In this document: positions 18,497-26,551 of the stretch, piece by piece
Position numbering within the stretch: position 1 is the first letter of the stretch
How the letters are laid out: the number at the start of each line of letters is the position of its first letter
Assembly (NCBI RefSeq): GCF_009900715.1
Contig: NZ_JAAAJC010000001.1
Coordinates: 1,291,216 to 1,355,215, forward strand
Source: Halococcus salsus
GTDB lineage: Archaea; Halobacteriota; Halobacteria; Halobacteriales; Halococcaceae
Reading direction: 5' to 3'
Length of the DNA stretch: 64,000 nucleotides
The notes under the pieces: generated by a model
What the model was told of the DNA's origin: nothing
The model's input: the letters and a program-made list of their open reading frames with translations, nothing else
The model's database searches: none
Position numbers and translations under genes: made by a program

Positions 18497-19516
18497 GTGG
18501 CGGTCGAGTCCACGGACCTCATCGACCGGCGCTCGGTCGCGAAGATGGTCGTCGGCTTCGCCGTCGCCGCGGTGTTCGTCTACTTCCTCGGACGCGTCGT
18601 CGGCTGGAGCGAGATCCTCGCCGCGCTCGGGCGCGCGGACCCGCGGTGGGTCGTCGTCGGCTGCCTCGCCACGTGTGGCTACCTCCTCGCGTGGACGAAG
18701 ACGTGGCAGGTGGTGCTCGACGCCGGCGGGATACGGGTCGGCTACCGCCGGCTGGTGCCGACGTACCTCGCGGCGACGTTCGCCAACTACACCACCCCGT
18801 TCGGCCAGGCCGGCGGCGAACCCTTCATCGCGTACGTCCTCGCCGCCGACACCGACGCGAGCTACGAGGAGAGCCTCGCGAGCGTCTCGACTGCGGACCT
18901 CATGAACCTCCTCCCGTTCTTCACCTTCGCGGGGTTCGGGCTCGCCGCGCTCGCGGTCACCGGCACCGTCCCGCCCGGCGCGCGGTCGATCCTCGCCGGG
19001 CTGGCGGCGATCGCCATCGGGGTTCCGGGACTGGTCTACGCCGCCTGGCGACGGCGCGACCTCGTGACACGTCTCCTCATGGGGGTCGTCGGTCCGGTCG
19101 CGGCCCGTATCGACCGCATCGAGACGGCGGCGGTCAGGGCGCGGATCGACGGCTTCTACGACCACGTGGCGCGGATCGCCGACGAGCCACGCGACCTGGT
19201 CGTCGGCCTCGTGTTCTCGTACCTCGGCTGGGCCTGTTTCGCCGCCCCGCTCTACTTCGCTGGGCTCGCGCTCGGCTTCACGATCAGTCCATTGCTGGTG
19301 GTCTTCCTCGTGCCCGCGAGTTCGCTCGCCGGGGCCGTGCCGACGCCGGGCGGGCTGGGCGCGGTCTCGACGGCGCTCGTCGCGCTCCTCGTCGCGCTGA
19401 CGCCGATGGGAGCGGGTTCGGCGGCGGCGGTGGCGCTGCTCTATCGTGCGATGAGCTACGTCTTCGCGCTCCTCGTGGCCGGCCCGACCGCGCTCTACGT
19501 CACCGCTCGCGTCTGA
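18497..19516 (+). CDS. Multi-pass membrane protein, lysylphosphatidylglycerol-synthase-TM/UPF0104 family
   Basis: The 339-aa protein has about eight hydrophobic segments and family motifs GRVVGWSEILAALGRADP, FANYTTPFGQAGGEPF and PTPGGLGAVS. These belong to the UPF0104/YbhN-like family, the flippase-like half of bacterial MprF without the synthetase half. The family is thought to move lipids or lipid-linked compounds. Start GTG 18497 (with GCG GTC GAG) gives an acidic N-terminus before the first membrane helix. It faces the gene at 19530 convergently. Confidence 0.8.
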   Translation: MAVESTDLIDRRSVAKMVVGFAVAAVFVYFLGRVVGWSEILAALGRADPRWVVVGCLATCGYLLAWTKTWQVVLDAGGIRVGYRRLVPTYLAATFANYTTPFGQAGGEPFIAYVLAADTDASYEESLASVSTADLMNLLPFFTFAGFGLAALAVTGTVPPGARSILAGLAAIAIGVPGLVYAAWRRRDLVTRLLMGVVGPVAARIDRIETAAVRARIDGFYDHVARIADEPRDLVVGLVFSYLGWACFAAPLYFAGLALGFTISPLLVVFLVPASSLAGAVPTPGGLGAVSTALVALLVALTPMGAGSAAAVALLYRAMSYVFALLVAGPTALYVTARV

Positions 19517-19529
19517 GAACGGGGCCGGC

Positions 19530-20000
19530 TCAGTCGGCGGCGGCGTCCAGCCGGTCACGGATGTCGCCGAGGTCGACCGGTGCCCAGGTCTCGATGTCGT
19601 AGCTGGTGTCGAGGAGTCGGTCGATATCGCCCGTCCCGTCGCCGAGCGCGCGGGCCGCGTCCGTTCGGAAGCGCTCCTCCACGACGGTTCCGAGCGCCGC
19701 CCGGTCGGGCGTCACGGGCTCGCGGTCGAAGATGTGCGGGAGGTCCTCGGCCCCGTCGGGGAGCACCGGAAACGCGGCCGGGCCGGCGGCGAGCAGCGGT
19801 TCGTCGGCCCCCTCGACCACGCCGTCGTCGGGGCCGAAACGCACGAGGTGGTAGGTGGTCATCGCGTCGTCGATGTTGTCCCCGTCGAAGGTCGTGCCCC
19901 GTTTGTAGGCGAGTTCCTCGCCCGCACTGACCAGGTCCGCCGGCGGCAACGCCCCGAAGAGGTCGACCACGCCGGCGAGTTCGTCGCGGCTGAGTTCCAT
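19530..20000 (-). CDS. Conserved haloarchaeal protein of unknown function (156 aa)
   Basis: The 156-residue acidic soluble protein begins MELSRDELAGVVDLFGALP and contains FDREPVTPDRAALGTVVEER. No domain with known activity is recognised, and no Cys or membrane segment is present. The ATG at 20000 is the first start that does not run into the neighbouring gene. It lies 25 bp downstream of the glycosyltransferase gene on the same strand, so the two may be co-transcribed. Confidence 0.7.
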   Translation of the reverse strand: MELSRDELAGVVDLFGALPPADLVSAGEELAYKRGTTFDGDNIDDAMTTYHLVRFGPDDGVVEGADEPLLAAGPAAFPVLPDGAEDLPHIFDREPVTPDRAALGTVVEERFRTDAARALGDGTGDIDRLLDTSYDIETWAPVDLGDIRDRLDAAAD

Positions 20001-20025
20001 TGACGGCGGGTCGGGCGGGGCGGGT

Positions 20026-21123
20026 TTAACCCTTCGTCGCCGCGAGGTCGGCCGCCACGGCCTCCCGAACGTCGGCCGGGTCGAGCGGTGCGTCGACCCA
20101 CGCCGGGAGCCGGGTGTCCGCGTCGGGGGGAACGATCGCGTCGGCGTACGTCGCGACTTGGTCACGCTCTCCCGCCGGGTCGTAGTCGAGCCCGTTGTGG
20201 CGGGCGTCGGCGGCGTACTGGCGAACGAACCGGGCCGCCGTGCGTTCGTAGCGCGACGGCAGCACGTCGTAGTCGGGCCGCACGCCGTGTGCCTCCACGA
20301 TACGGAAGAGCGCCCGGCCGACCTCCCGGCTCATCGCCGCCAACCCCGCGCCTCCCGAAACCTCGCGGTGGTCGTGGACGTCGATCCCGAGGTCGACCTG
20401 AGCCGTCCGCTCGAATCCACCCTGTTCGAACGCCGACCCGAGGGTGTCGAGTTCGAGTCCCCAGCCGCGCGAGAGCCGGACGCGTTGCGCGAGGTCGCCC
20501 GTGAGCCCGACCTCGCCGGCGAGCGCGTAGCGAAACGCGCTCAGGTAGTCGAGCACGTCGGCGGCGTGGCGCTCGCGGAGGGTCGCGACCAGGGGTTCGT
20601 AGAACAGCCGGAACAGCCGGCCGAAGAGTCGATTTCGTTCGATGCGGGCGTAGTAGCCTTTCACGAACTCGAACTCGCCGTTGGCCAACGGCGCGCAGAG
20701 TCGTGGAACGTCCGCGGCCGAGTAGGAGATCGCGTCGGCGTCGTGGACCACGACGAACTCGTGGCGGCTCGCGAGGCCGAGCGCGAGCCAGACGTCACGA
20801 CCCTTGCCGGTCTCGCCCGCGAGACCGCGTTCGGCGAGCAGGGCGTCGAGCCGGGGGCCGTCACACCACAGGAGGTCGACGGGGAGGCCGAAGCCGTCGA
20901 GCCACGCCCGGACGTCGGCCACCCGTTCGGGGCCGGCCTGGAGCGCGACGACCACCCGTGCGGGGGCGACGCCTTCGAGCGTCGAGAAGACCCGTGTCGC
21001 GGCCGGCGTTCGGTACTCGCGGCCCGCCATCGGCACCACGACCGCGGTTCGGTCGATCGGGGCTTCGGGCGCGGCGTCGCGTACGCCGTGCAGCGTCGTG
21101 ATCCGTTCCTGTACGTATTCCAT
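20026..21123 (-). CDS. Glycosyltransferase resembling glucosyl-3-phosphoglycerate synthase (GT81-like)
   Basis: The 365-aa enzyme has a GT-A fold: RTAVVVPMAGREY at the nucleotide-sugar site, VVVHDADAISYS with the metal-binding DAD, and EFVKGYYARIERNRLFGRL then WGLELDTL further on, an order seen in GpgS/MpgS-type synthases. GpgS joins glucose from NDP-glucose to 3-phosphoglycerate, the first step to the compatible solute glucosylglycerate or related glycolipid precursors. ATG 21123 begins MEYVQERITTLHG. No phosphatase partner is adjacent; a different glycosyl acceptor is possible. Confidence 0.65.
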   Translation of the reverse strand: MEYVQERITTLHGVRDAAPEAPIDRTAVVVPMAGREYRTPAATRVFSTLEGVAPARVVVALQAGPERVADVRAWLDGFGLPVDLLWCDGPRLDALLAERGLAGETGKGRDVWLALGLASRHEFVVVHDADAISYSAADVPRLCAPLANGEFEFVKGYYARIERNRLFGRLFRLFYEPLVATLRERHAADVLDYLSAFRYALAGEVGLTGDLAQRVRLSRGWGLELDTLGSAFEQGGFERTAQVDLGIDVHDHREVSGGAGLAAMSREVGRALFRIVEAHGVRPDYDVLPSRYERTAARFVRQYAADARHNGLDYDPAGERDQVATYADAIVPPDADTRLPAWVDAPLDPADVREAVAADLAATKG

Positions 21124-21459
21124 CGTCGTCGCTATCGAACCTACTCGCCGTCGGGTCCCCTCGGGGTCAAGGCTTCCGAAAGCGGCACGCGACGCTCGGC
21201 GTCGAACGGTGAAAAGCACGGGACAATGCGGAATGATGCCAGGACAACGGACCGATGTCCCGTGCGGCGGAACCGATGGGTTCCATTCGTTGGGTGACCC
21301 CCCGGAAACCTATACTTACTCGCTGCACGGATCTCATTCCGTGACACACGTTTCAGGTCGTGACACATCCCGACCGTCCGGTCCCGGCGTCGGTCGCCCA
21401 CCCGGACGGGGTCGGTCCGTATCCAAACGTTAACGCCGGTCGATCCCGGATCGGCGGTA
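21124..21459. other. Divergent intergenic region with a direct repeat
   Basis: This 336-bp spacer separates the divergent glycosyltransferase gene and menA. It contains no convincing gene. The octamer GTGACACA occurs twice in the same orientation (21341-21348 and 21360-21367), about two helical turns apart, a spacing seen for operator half-sites. CTATACTTA at about 21310 is TATA-like but lies far from either start. Confidence 0.3.
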
Positions 21460-22404
21460 ATGGGAACACAGGCGGTCTCACGACGGCGAGCGTGGCTGAT
21501 GGCCGCACGTCCACAGACCCTCCCGGCGGCGGCCGCGCCGGTGGTCGTCGGCATCGGTCTCGCGCTCGGGACGAGGGTGTTCGCCCCGCTGCCGGCGCTC
21601 GCGGCGCTCGTCGGTGCGCTCCTCATCCAGGTGGGGACCAACTTCGCGAACGACTACTACGACGCCAAATCCGGCGTGGACTCCGACGACCGCGAGGGGT
21701 TCACGCGGGTCACCCAATCGGGGCTCATCGAACCCCCACAAGTCCGGTCGGCGATGATCGCGACGTTCGCGCTCGCGATCCTCGTCGGGGTCTATCTGGT
21801 GTACGTCGGTGGCGTGCCGATCGTCGTCATCGGTCTCGCCAGCGTCGCCGCCGGGGTCCTCTACGCCGGCGGGCCCTACCCGTTCGGCTCCTACGGACTG
21901 GGCGACCTCTTCGTCTTCGTCTTCTTCGGGCTCGTCGCCGTCACCGGCACCTACTACGTCCAGGCCGCCGCGCTCGCGACGGCCTTCCCGCTCTGGCTGC
22001 CCCCGGATACCCTGCCGCTCGCGGCGGTCGTCGCCAGCCTCCCCGCCGCGGCACTTTCGACTAACATCCTCGTGGTCAACAACCTCCGCGACCGCGAGAC
22101 CGATGAGGCGGCCGGCAAGCGCTCGCTCGCGGTCATCATCGGCTACCGCTGGAGCCGCGTCGAGTTCGTCCTCCTGCTCGGGATGGCGTACACGGTCCCC
22201 GTCGTCTTCTGGCTCACCGGCTTCTCGCTCCTCGTGCTCGCGCCGTTGCTCACGATCCCCTACGCCGTCCGCATCGCCGAGACGGTCGTCACCCACACCG
22301 ACGGCGACGTGCTGAACCCCGCGCTCTCGCAGGTCGGGAAACTCCTCGCGGCCCACTCGGTGCTGTTCGCGCTCGGCCTCGCCCTGCCGGGGGTCCTCGG
22401 GTGA
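21460..22404 (+). CDS. menA: 1,4-dihydroxy-2-naphthoate polyprenyltransferase
   Basis: The 314-aa UbiA-family membrane enzyme has the two Asp-rich motifs: NFANDYYDAKSGVD (first, N/DxxxD) and NNLRDRETDEAAGKRSL (second). The start MAARPQTLPAAAAPV is typical of MenA. It prenylates 1,4-dihydroxy-2-naphthoate with the archaeal isoprenoid chain, giving demethylmenaquinone. About nine membrane segments are visible. It is the first gene of menA-menC-menE; its TGA overlaps the GTG start of menC. Confidence 0.93.
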   Translation: MGTQAVSRRRAWLMAARPQTLPAAAAPVVVGIGLALGTRVFAPLPALAALVGALLIQVGTNFANDYYDAKSGVDSDDREGFTRVTQSGLIEPPQVRSAMIATFALAILVGVYLVYVGGVPIVVIGLASVAAGVLYAGGPYPFGSYGLGDLFVFVFFGLVAVTGTYYVQAAALATAFPLWLPPDTLPLAAVVASLPAAALSTNILVVNNLRDRETDEAAGKRSLAVIIGYRWSRVEFVLLLGMAYTVPVVFWLTGFSLLVLAPLLTIPYAVRIAETVVTHTDGDVLNPALSQVGKLLAAHSVLFALGLALPGVLG

Positions 22405-23426
22405 GGGTCGAGCGGTTCTCGTTGTCGCTTTCGACGCCGCTCTCGACCGCCCACGGCACCATCGACGCTCGCGAGGGATTCGTCGTGCGGGTCGAGGTCG
22501 GCGGTACCGGAGGGGTCGGCGAAGCGACGCCGCTTCCGGGCTGGACGGAGTCGCTCGACGCCTGCGAGGCGGCCCTCGAACGAGCTCGGCGCACGACCGA
22601 CGACGACTGGGACGCGGCGCTCGCCGACCTCGACGACGCGCCGGCCGCGCGTCACGGCCTCGCGCTCGCGCTCGCTGATGCCCGCTCACGTGCGGCCGAC
22701 GTCCCCCTCTATCGACACCTCGGCGGCGCTCCTTCGGACCGCGTCCCGGTGAACGCCACCATCGGCGACGGCTCGCCGGACGAAACCGTCGGGGAAGCCC
22801 GACGGGCGGTCGAGTCGGGCTTTCGAACCCTCAAGGTCAAGGTCGGCACGCGGGCCGTCGAGGCGGACGTCGAACGCCTCCGCGCGGTCCGGACGGCGGT
22901 GGGGCCCGACGTCGCCCTCCGAGCCGACGCCAACGCCGCGTGGGACCCGTCGGAAGCGCGCAGGGCACTCCCCGAGCTCGCCGACGTCGACCTCGCGTAC
23001 CTCGAACAGCCTCTCTCGTCGACCGACCTCGCGGGCCACGCCGCCCTCCGGGGGGACGTCCCCATCGCGCTCGACGAGTCGCTCGCGGCGCACTCGGTTG
23101 CGGCGGTCGTCGACGCCGGAGCGGCCGATCGAGTGGTACTGAAACCGATGGTGCTCGGCGGGCCGGACCGGGCTCGCGAGGCCGCGCTCGCCGCACGAGA
23201 GGCTGGGATCGACGCGGTGCTCTCGACCACCATCGACGGCGCGCTCGCGCGTGCCGGTGCGGTCCACGTCGCCGCGAGCCTCGCCGACCCGCCCGCCGCG
23301 GGTCTCGCGACCGCCGACCGCCTCGCGACGGACCTGATCCCCGACCCCGCACCCGTCGCCGATGGCCACGCACACGTCCCCAAGGGGGCTGGAAACGCAC
23401 CCGACCCGGGGGAGGACTCGACCTGA
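22401..23426 (+). CDS. menC: o-Succinylbenzoate synthase
   Basis: The 341-aa enolase-superfamily protein has the KVKV motif (FRTLKVKVGTRA, catalytic Lys), metal-binding Asp/Glu in LRADANAAWD and YLEQPL, ALDESL as third ligand, and VLKPMVLGG with the second Lys. It dehydrates SHCHC to o-succinylbenzoate in menaquinone synthesis. It starts at GTG 22401, whose GTGA overlaps the menA stop, and ends in TGATG with menE, so the three genes are translationally coupled. Dipeptide epimerases share the fold, but the operon settles the assignment. Confidence 0.9.
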   Translation: MRVERFSLSLSTPLSTAHGTIDAREGFVVRVEVGGTGGVGEATPLPGWTESLDACEAALERARRTTDDDWDAALADLDDAPAARHGLALALADARSRAADVPLYRHLGGAPSDRVPVNATIGDGSPDETVGEARRAVESGFRTLKVKVGTRAVEADVERLRAVRTAVGPDVALRADANAAWDPSEARRALPELADVDLAYLEQPLSSTDLAGHAALRGDVPIALDESLAAHSVAAVVDAGAADRVVLKPMVLGGPDRAREAALAAREAGIDAVLSTTIDGALARAGAVHVAASLADPPAAGLATADRLATDLIPDPAPVADGHAHVPKGAGNAPDPGEDST

Positions 23427-24901
23427 TGGACGTGCTCGGCCGGCGTGTCGAGACCTCGCCGACCGCGACCGCGCTCGTCGCGGGCGAGCACGAGTGGAGC
23501 TACACCGACCTCGACGCGACGGTCGAGCGGGTCGCGGGACGGCTCGCGGCCCTCGGGCTCGGACCCGGCGACCACCTCGGGGTCCTCACCGAGACCCGGC
23601 CCGCCGCGGTGGCGCTCGTCCACGCCGCGGCGCGCCTCGGCTGCGTGCTCGTCGCGTTCAACGCCCGGCTCACACCGACGGAACTCGGCTCGCAGGTCGA
23701 GCGCGCCGGCCTCGCGGCGCTCGTTTGCGAGGCCGACACCGAGGAGACGGCTATCGACGTTGCCGATGGCCTCCCGGTCGCGTCCGTCGACGGAACCACC
23801 ACGAACGATGCGACGGCACTCGACACCGTCGAGCCCGCCGCGTTCGAACCGTCCCCGCGACCCGCCGAGCAGCCCGCACTGTTGCTCGCGACGTCGGGCA
23901 CCACCGGCGAGCCGAAGCTCGTCGTGCTCACGGGCGAGAACCTCCGGTCGAGCGCGGTGGCCTCGGCGTTCCGACTCGGGCTCTCCCCCGACGACCGCTG
24001 GCTCGACCCGCTCTCGGTCTATCACATGGGCGGGTTCGCACCGGTCTTTCGCTCGGCGCTCTACGGCACGACCGTCGTGCTTCCCGAGGGAGGCTTCGAC
24101 CCCGAGACGACCCTGGCGGCGCTCGACGACCACGACTGCACCGGCGTCTCGCTCGTCCCGACCATGCTCCGCCGGCTGCTCGACGCCGGGTCGCTCCCCG
24201 ACTCGCTTCGCTTCGTCCTGCTCGGTGGTGCGCCGACCCCGCCCGAACTCGTCGACCGGTGCGCCCGCCGCGGGATCCCGGTCTGTCCGACCTACGGCAT
24301 GACCGAGACCGCCTCGCAGGTCGCCACCGCCCGGCCCGAGGAGGCGGTCGCCCACACCGGTACCGTCGGCCGGCCGCTGTTCGGCACCCGACTGTCGATG
24401 CTCGACGGCGCGGGAGACCCCGTGGAGACGGGCGAGACCGGCGAGATCGTCGTCTCGGGGCCGACGGTCTTCGAGGGATACTACGGCGACGACGACGCGA
24501 CCGCGTCCGCGTTCTCGGCGGCGGGTTTTCACACCGGTGACGTCGGCCACCGCGACGCCGCGGGTCGGCTCTGGGTCACGGGACGACTCGACGACCGGAT
24601 CCAGACCGGCGGCGAACTCGTCGACCCTCGGGAGGTCGCCGCGGTGCTCCGCGACCATCCCGCGGTCGAGGACGTCGCCGTCGTCGGGCTTCCCGACCCC
24701 GAGTGGGGCGAGCGCGTCGGTGCGGTGGTCGTCCGAAAGGACGTCGTCGACCGGGCGGAACTCGACACGCACTGTCGCGAACGGCTCGCGGGTTTCAAGC
24801 TCCCGCGAACGATGGCGTTCGCCGACTCGTTGCCGCGGACCGCCTCGGGAACCGTCGAGCGCGACGCGGTTCGTCGGCGGTTGCTCGACCACGGCGAGTA
24901 A
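23426..24901 (+). CDS. menE: o-Succinylbenzoate-CoA ligase, lacking the usual A10 lysine
   Basis: The 491-aa ANL-family ligase has the P-loop LLATSGTTGEPKLVVLT, the A5 motif YGMTETASQ, A7 FHTGDVGHRD and A8 GRLDDRIQTGGE. It activates o-succinylbenzoate with ATP and loads CoA. The A10 motif normally reads PRTxxGKxxR; here it is PRTASGTVERD, with Thr476 (ACC, 24851-24853) where the catalytic Lys is expected. That Lys serves the adenylation half-reaction, so this enzyme either uses another residue or is altered; the thioester half could persist. ATG 23426 shares bases with the menC stop. Confidence 0.88.
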   Translation: MDVLGRRVETSPTATALVAGEHEWSYTDLDATVERVAGRLAALGLGPGDHLGVLTETRPAAVALVHAAARLGCVLVAFNARLTPTELGSQVERAGLAALVCEADTEETAIDVADGLPVASVDGTTTNDATALDTVEPAAFEPSPRPAEQPALLLATSGTTGEPKLVVLTGENLRSSAVASAFRLGLSPDDRWLDPLSVYHMGGFAPVFRSALYGTTVVLPEGGFDPETTLAALDDHDCTGVSLVPTMLRRLLDAGSLPDSLRFVLLGGAPTPPELVDRCARRGIPVCPTYGMTETASQVATARPEEAVAHTGTVGRPLFGTRLSMLDGAGDPVETGETGEIVVSGPTVFEGYYGDDDATASAFSAAGFHTGDVGHRDAAGRLWVTGRLDDRIQTGGELVDPREVAAVLRDHPAVEDVAVVGLPDPEWGERVGAVVVRKDVVDRAELDTHCRERLAGFKLPRTMAFADSLPRTASGTVERDAVRRRLLDHGE

Positions 24902-24979
24902 GGGGATCCAGTGTTCGGACACTCGTCCCGCCGACTGACCAGCCGGGGGGTTTAGCCGCCTCGCCTCCTACCCCGAACC

Positions 24980-25729
24980 ATGTGCACGCTCGTGTTCGCG
25001 TGGAACGTTTTTCCGGATGTCCCGGTAGCCGTGGCGGCGAACCGTGACGAATCGATCGACCGACCCTCGAACCCGCCCGAGCGGGTCGCGACCGATCCGG
25101 GGGTCGTCGCGCCGACCGACACCGAGGCCGGCGGAACGTGGATCGGCTACAACGAGTTCGGGGTGTTCGTCGCCGTCACGAACCGCTGGACGGACGCCGA
25201 CCTCGCGGGCGAGCGCTCGCGCGGGCTGCTCGTCCGTGATTGCCTCGGCTGTGAGTCGGCCGAGGACGCGGCCCGACTCGCCGAGCGCGCGGTCGAGGCC
25301 GACGAGTACGAGGGCTTCAACCTCGTGGTCGCCGACGCGAACGCCGCGCTCCTCCTCGAATGGGCCGGGCAGCTACGAGTGCAGAACCTCGATCCTGGGG
25401 TCCACGTTGTGATGAACACCGGCGCGATCGGCGACGTCACGATCCCCGAATCCTGGCCCGAGCGGGGCGAACGCCAGGCCGCGAACGGCCGGCAGGTACG
25501 CGAGGCCCTCCAGCCCGAACCCGGCGAGACGGGTGAGGCGTGGCTTGCGCGCGGGGCCGAGGTCCTCTCGGACCACGACTACGGCGTCTGCGTCCACCAC
25601 GAGGAGTTCGGCTTCGGGACGCGGTCGTCGTCGCTGATCGCCATCGACGACGCGGGCGCGGCCACCTATCGGTTCGCGAACGGGCCGCCGTGTCGCACGC
25701 CGTTCGAACCGGTCGAAAGTCAGGTTTAA
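24980..25729 (+). CDS. NRDE (TANGO2) family protein
   Basis: The 249-aa protein starts MCTLVFAWN, has the name-giving NRDE in AANRDESIDRP, and then GGTWIGYNEFGVFVAVTNRW, all hallmarks of the NRDE/TANGO2 family. The Cys at position 2 is well placed to be an N-terminal nucleophile after Met removal, as in Ntn-hydrolases. The cellular role is unsettled (proposed in heme or acyl-CoA handling in eukaryotes). It is cytoplasmic and sits directly before a small helix-turn-helix gene. Confidence 0.88.
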   Translation: MCTLVFAWNVFPDVPVAVAANRDESIDRPSNPPERVATDPGVVAPTDTEAGGTWIGYNEFGVFVAVTNRWTDADLAGERSRGLLVRDCLGCESAEDAARLAERAVEADEYEGFNLVVADANAALLLEWAGQLRVQNLDPGVHVVMNTGAIGDVTIPESWPERGERQAANGRQVREALQPEPGETGEAWLARGAEVLSDHDYGVCVHHEEFGFGTRSSSLIAIDDAGAATYRFANGPPCRTPFEPVESQV

Positions 25730-25753
25730 CCCATCCGGCGGCGTTCGACCGGT

Positions 25754-26098
25754 ATGAGCACCACGGTCGAGGAGGAACTCTCGGAGGACGAACGCGCCGG
25801 TCTCGAACTCGTCCGCACGACGGGCGGGGTCCACCAGAGCGACTTCTGGAAGGAACTCGACGTCACCTCCCGGAAGGGCAGCCGGATCGCCGAATCGCTC
25901 GAGGACCGCGACCTCATCGAACGCGAGGACACCGTCTACGAGGGCCACAACACCTACTACCTCTCGCCGGTCGCCCGCGACCTGGATTTCTCGCTGCTGA
26001 TGGCGGGCAACAATCTCTCGCCGCTGGTCGGCGAGGAGGACGTCGAACCCGAGAGCGACGTCTTCTCCCAGTGGATCATGCAGCTCGCCTACGAGTAG
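25754..26098 (+). CDS. Winged helix-turn-helix transcriptional regulator (114 aa)
   Basis: The 114-aa acidic protein has a predicted winged helix: RAGLELVRTTGGVHQSDFWKELD (helices 1-2), SRKGSRIAESLEDRDLI (recognition helix) and EREDTVYEGHNTYYLSPV (wing). This is the pattern of haloarchaeal MarR/HVO-type single-domain regulators. The C-terminal DVFSQWIMQLAYE may aid dimer formation. Its targets are unknown; it lies 24 bp after the NRDE gene and might be in its transcript. Confidence 0.8.
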   Translation: MSTTVEEELSEDERAGLELVRTTGGVHQSDFWKELDVTSRKGSRIAESLEDRDLIEREDTVYEGHNTYYLSPVARDLDFSLLMAGNNLSPLVGEEDVEPESDVFSQWIMQLAYE

Positions 26099-26105
26099 GA
26101 TCCCG

Positions 26106-26158
26106 CTTTTTTAGACGGGGTCCTCCCTCGCGCTTCGCGCTCGGCCGAACCCCGTCCA
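26106..26158. terminator. Bidirectional-looking hairpin terminator after the helix-turn-helix gene
   Basis: A T-run (CTTTTTTA, 26106-26113) leads into GACGGGGT (26114-26121). ACCCCGTC (26149-26156) is its exact reverse complement and is followed by CAAAAA. With the flanking T and A tracts the stem reaches about 14 bp with one mismatch. It starts 8 bp after the stop codon. Confidence 0.6.
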
Positions 26159-26168
26159 AAAACCCGTT

Positions 26169-26214
26169 CTGTCGAGCGTAGCGAGACAGAGCTTGGAAGA
26201 GCGGAGCTCTTCCA
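26169..26214. repeat. Two small perfect hairpins
   Basis: CTGTC...GACAG (26169-26189) forms a 5-bp stem. TGGAAGAGC-GGA-GCTCTTCCA (26194-26214) is a perfect 9-bp stem with a three-base loop. Both stand in non-coding sequence directly after the terminator-like hairpin. Confidence 0.6.
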
Positions 26215-26551
26215 GTGGACTAAAAAGGCCGCTCACTCAGCCTTCGGCCTCGTTCGCGGTGCAATCGCTACCGACTCCGCAACCGCTCCGCACAGCACCG
26301 CAACCGCCGAAGCCCTCGCGCTCCTTCCAGTCGCGCTCGCCCTTCGTCCACCAGGCACCAGCTACGGCCCCGCAACCGTACCGCTGCACCGCCGCCCCGC
26401 GCCGCGGCCGCACCGCTGCGGCCGCGGTGCGTCCGACAACACATCTGCCAACCGCCCCAGGATCGCCTCAGAATCGCACTACGGCACCGCCCTGGAGACG
26501 TATCGAGGAGGATAAACACCGTTTTCACGGGAGCGAGCCCACATCGAACGA
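26215..26551. other. Non-coding spacer rich in CCGCAACCG-like words
   Basis: No supportable gene is present. Short words such as CCGCAACCG recur, and the product of the only open frame is low-complexity Pro/Arg/Ser/Thr. The spacer includes the 11-bp perfect inverted repeat at 26402-26427. Confidence 0.45.
26402..26427. repeat. Perfect 11-bp inverted repeat
   Basis: CCGCGGCCGCA (26402-26412) and TGCGGCCGCGG (26417-26427) are exact reverse complements separated by CCGC, giving a very stable GC hairpin in the spacer before the LysE gene. Confidence 0.75.
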
